Below are positions 61,541-64,000 of a DNA stretch of 64,000 nucleotides, one piece after another; the first letter of the stretch is position 1, and every line of letters begins with the position of its first letter. A program made the translations under genes and the position numbers. This DNA is from Bacillota bacterium (GTDB lineage: Bacteria; Bacillota; Clostridia; Peptostreptococcales; Anaerovoracaceae): the NCBI GenBank assembly GCA_017436705.1, contig JAFSCP010000008.1, positions 28,696 to 92,695 on the forward strand, in the 5' to 3' direction. Under the pieces are notes generated by a model. It saw only the letters and a list, made by a program, of their open reading frames with translations. It had not been told where the DNA came from and made no database searches.

Positions 61541-62305
61541 TTACCGCTTTTTATAAACCACTAATTCCGGGTTTTCGCCGTTTTCTTCATAAGTGCTTAC
61601 AAGGATGAAATCCATATTGGCAACAATTCCGAAGCATCTGCCCCCTTCAAATTCACATTCCAGCTGGTTGCCCAGATAAGTAACTCCATCATCCAGAAAC
61701 TTCACTGTGTGACCGTTGGGAAGACGGTATTCCAGATTCACATAACCACCCACGAGGGCATTGAGTTTTTCCACTTCTGGCATACCTTCTATATGCAGTT
61801 CATTGATTTCATCCATCAGCTTTCTTTTGAATTCATCAAATTTTTCCGCACCGGCAAGATTCTTATATTTCTTCCAGTAATCAAGTTTTGGAAGCATATC
61901 CTGCAGGTATGCCCTTGCCTGTTCCGGAGAAAACCCTTCGCCGGACATATTTTCCACACAGACATCTATTAAATCATCCATGTCGTGATACATATATTCT
62001 CCATCTGCATAACACCATTTACAGTAGTCTTCATTAAAAAAACCGTCTGTTTCTTTGCTGATATTGGAATCCTCCAGCGGCATACCGCAGCATTGGCAGA
62101 TCATCTGTCTTGGCGAACCAAGAAGTGTATTGATAGAAACATCGAAAAGCTTGGAAAGCAATTTCAGTGTCTCGGTGTTTGGTGTAGTTTCTCCGTTTTC
62201 CCATCGTGATACAGCCTGCCTGGTTACGAATACTTTTTCTGCAAGTTCGTCCTGTGATAAACCCTCTTTGTTTCTTAATTCCAGAATAATATCTTTCGTT
62301 TCCAT
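61541..62305 (-). CDS. XRE regulator fused to a zinc-ribbon domain
   Basis: A 254-residue protein with an N-terminal HTH (ELRNKEGLSQDELAEKVFVTR, QAVSRWENGETTPNTETLKL, about 8-56) and a zinc ribbon at about 69-100 (CQCCGMPLED ... YCKWCYADGEY). The zinc-ribbon unit with FLEE-type helices then a C-terminal beta domain (LEYRLPNGHTVKFLDD) matches transcription regulators with PF12674. The ligand is unknown. AGG site at the ATG. Confidence 0.88.
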   Translation of the reverse strand: METKDIILELRNKEGLSQDELAEKVFVTRQAVSRWENGETTPNTETLKLLSKLFDVSINTLLGSPRQMICQCCGMPLEDSNISKETDGFFNEDYCKWCYADGEYMYHDMDDLIDVCVENMSGEGFSPEQARAYLQDMLPKLDYWKKYKNLAGAEKFDEFKRKLMDEINELHIEGMPEVEKLNALVGGYVNLEYRLPNGHTVKFLDDGVTYLGNQLECEFEGGRCFGIVANMDFILVSTYEENGENPELVVYKKR

Positions 62306-62376
62306 GAATTATCACCTCCATTGCAATTATACACCTTTTTTATTATTTTGCGTAGCAACAGGCAGTTGCGTCAATG

Positions 62377-62412
62377 TAAAAGGGCAATGCCTGATTAAGA
62401 AGCATTGCCCCA
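62377..62412 (-). terminator. Intrinsic terminator after the GNAT gene
   Basis: Minus strand GGGCAATGC, loop, GCATTGCCC TTTTACA: nine-pair stem with a short U tract just after the GNAT stop. Confidence 0.8.
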
Positions 62413-62423
62413 TCTGTTTATGT

Positions 62424-63050
62424 TTAGAAAAGTTGTCCCGGAAGTTTCAGTTTTTCCTTATAAGGGAATTCTTTGTCGAACGCTTCCGCTGCTGTTTCAT
62501 CCACAAAATAGCCTTGTGGCGTTGCATATTCTCCTGTGATACCGTCCAGATATCCCGGAATAAGTTCCTTACAGAGAAAGAAAGATGCATCTGCGCCTTC
62601 AGGCAGCCCGTGATATCGGATACCGAAATCGCTGGCAAATGTGAACCCGCTTTTGCCATAGAAATCAATATTGCCTTCAAAGCATACGGCTCCGCAGCCC
62701 AGCTTCCTGGCTTTTTCCAGAGAATAGTCAAGCAGAATCTTGCCGTAGCCCTGTCTTTTCAGCTCAGGGGTGATGCAGATCGGTCCCATGGTCATAATGG
62801 GTATTTTTCTGCCATCATCGGCCTGGATTGTGGCGTGCATGAATATGTTCTGACCGATGATTCTGCCGTCTTTTTCCATGACAAAATCCAGGTCAGACAC
62901 AAATGCCGGATCATTTCTCAGCTGATTGAGTACATAATGTTCCAGACATCCCGGTCTGTAAACATTCCAGAAAGACTCTCTGACCAGGTTTTCTGTTTCG
63001 CGGTATTCTTCTGTTTTTTCTAAACGAATTATATAGTCATTTTTATTCAT
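62424..63050 (-). CDS. GNAT-family N-acetyltransferase
   Basis: A 208-residue acetyltransferase. The acetyl-CoA loop is MGPICITPELKRQGYGKILLD (about 85-106, with the R/Q-x-x-G-x-G/A pattern), preceded by the beta-bulge strand KIPIMTMG. The C-terminal YGKSGFTFASDFGI suits the YhbS-type subfamily. The start at 63050 (MNKNDYII) has AGGAGG upstream; the ATG at 63173 would read through the promoter side. Substrate unknown. Confidence 0.85.
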   Translation of the reverse strand: MNKNDYIIRLEKTEEYRETENLVRESFWNVYRPGCLEHYVLNQLRNDPAFVSDLDFVMEKDGRIIGQNIFMHATIQADDGRKIPIMTMGPICITPELKRQGYGKILLDYSLEKARKLGCGAVCFEGNIDFYGKSGFTFASDFGIRYHGLPEGADASFFLCKELIPGYLDGITGEYATPQGYFVDETAAEAFDKEFPYKEKLKLPGQLF

Positions 63051-63299
63051 TATTTTTTTCCTCCTGATGATTGTTGACTGCAATGCTGGGAGGTCTGTGT
63101 GAGACTGTCTGACACATAACCTCCCGGCTATGCCACAATCTCCAGTGCTTTGCTTGTTTTTCTCAAAAAGCAATCTCCTTAAACTATAATATGTATAATC
63201 AAGTCTTTCGACAGATTATTCAAATAACTTTAATGATACAAATTGGAATTTGTTTCTCCGTTAAACTGAAATTTTACTCTTTGTATTACTCCAATCTAT

Positions 63300-63923
63300 C
63301 TATTTCAGACTACTAATTTCATTTTGTAAATTCGCCAAAAATCTACCTGCATGAGCACCATCCATCTGCGTATGATGAAATTGAAAAGAAAGTGCTAAAT
63401 AATATCGAAACCATTTCTTTTTATATTTGCCCCAAATGATAAACGGATTATTGAAAATACCACTATTCATACCAACAGCACCATCAATTTCTGTATCAAT
63501 AATCGCCGATGTTCCTATTACCATACTATCATTTGACAAATCTCTATCCTGACAGTTCTCCGCAACTTGAACAGTATATTTTAAATACTGCTTATTGTAT
63601 TCCTCTAAGTCTTCCACATATAAAATATCACAGGAACTGACTTCACCATCTTTATTCTTCACAATTGTATTTACTGCAATCTTATCATATTGCATAAGTT
63701 TTTCACCGACAGGAAGGATGTAAAACTCTTTTACACCTACTGCAGCCTTACCAATGCAATAATCAAGAAGCATATTAAATTTCATGTCTTTTCTTTTACT
63801 GACTCTTATCAGATTTGTCACGTCTAACGTCTTAAAAAAAGTCACCATTGGATTAGGTGCTTTCATCCATAATTCATAAGCCATAGCCCTTGTTGTATCT
63901 TTTGGATTTAGTTCTTTTATCAT
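63300..63923 (-). CDS. Chloramphenicol acetyltransferase family O-acetyltransferase
   Basis: A 207-residue CatA-type protein: catalytic His in FQFHHTQMDGAHAGRF near residue 187 and an N-terminal WMKAPNPMVTFFKTLDVTNL. Many such genes act on small-molecule alcohols and not chloramphenicol, so resistance is not shown. The gene is markedly more AT-rich than its neighbours, suggesting recent transfer. Its ATG overlaps the stop of a cut-off upstream gene as ATGA. Confidence 0.85.
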   Translation of the reverse strand: MIKELNPKDTTRAMAYELWMKAPNPMVTFFKTLDVTNLIRVSKRKDMKFNMLLDYCIGKAAVGVKEFYILPVGEKLMQYDKIAVNTIVKNKDGEVSSCDILYVEDLEEYNKQYLKYTVQVAENCQDRDLSNDSMVIGTSAIIDTEIDGAVGMNSGIFNNPFIIWGKYKKKWFRYYLALSFQFHHTQMDGAHAGRFLANLQNEISSLK

Positions 63924-64000
63924 TTTATATTCTCCTTTTCTTTCGGAGAGATAGCAAAACGTTGTGTCGGATAGCCATATTCTATCATCAATTCTCTTTC
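63920..64000 (-). CDS. Partial upstream gene, C-terminal 26 codons only
   Basis: The frame runs to the window edge and ends in LMIEYGYPTQRFAISPKEKE NIK before TGA, which overlaps the ATG of the CAT-family gene. The AAGGAG ribosome site of that gene lies in this coding end. Too short to name; AT-rich like its neighbour. Confidence 0.5.
   Translation of the reverse strand, partial: ERELMIEYGYPTQRFAISPKEKENIK

Overview
The window looks like a chromosome segment of an anaerobic, low-to-mid GC Gram-positive bacterium of the class Clostridia. The gene families and strong AGGAGG-type ribosome binding sites fit a gut-associated, amino-acid/peptide-fermenting lineage such as the Anaerovoracaceae/Family XIII group; this placement is inference from gene content, not from a marker gene. 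Nearly all genes lie on the minus strand in long, tightly packed operons. No rRNA, tRNA, CRISPR array, integrase or transposase gene was recognised.

Layout. 1-12.3 kb: a housekeeping run read right to left (tig, clpP, clpX, lon, engB, DUF1232, hpt, pduL, then a membrane protein, a DJ-1 protein, a PHP phosphoesterase, a GlpP-type antiterminator and a cut-off beta-CASP metallo-beta-lactamase protein), preceded by a CYTH protein. 12.3-17.5 kb: dapB, then a complete ECF vitamin transporter (T, fused A-A, S) plus a cobalamin-associated Cys-rich protein, behind a structured leader with an intrinsic terminator that may be a compact cobalamin riboswitch. 17.5-25.4 kb: a 2-hydroxyacid dehydrogenase, uvrC, a D,D-carboxypeptidase, an ApgM-type phosphomutase and serC, divergent from serA across a shared palindrome. 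25.4-26.8 kb: a lipoprotein and a type III (RNA antitoxin) toxin-antitoxin locus. 26.8-32.7 kb: lipid kinase, BrkB, rdgB, rph, J-domain protein, DUF5685 protein and Mrp.

33.0-37.7 kb: an RNA polymerase sigma factor, an overlapping membrane anti-sigma candidate, two lipoprotein serpins and a further lipoprotein form one operon. 37.7-38.1 kb holds two very long imperfect inverted repeats. A plsC-type acyltransferase follows. 39.5-44.5 kb is an island: a 1,058-residue secreted beta-helix protein, an AP2-domain protein and an XRE regulator with operator half-sites are enclosed by two 321-bp copies of a MITE-like element in opposite orientation.

44.6-58.9 kb: a dynamin-like GTPase and a set of peptide/amide-use genes: five M20-type metallohydrolases with three kinds of membrane transporter-like proteins and a small Fe-S protein, plus an unusual secreted membrane-anchored protein and an SDR. 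59-64 kb: a serine beta-lactamase-like hydrolase, a CapA-type protein, an XRE/zinc-ribbon regulator, a GNAT acetyltransferase and, at the edge, an AT-rich chloramphenicol-acetyltransferase-family gene.

The features least explained by ordinary annotation are the type III toxin-antitoxin locus near 26.2-26.8 kb, the inverted MITE pair around the adhesin island, the sigma/anti-sigma/serpin operon, the giant hairpins at 37.7-38.1 kb and the ECF transporter leader.
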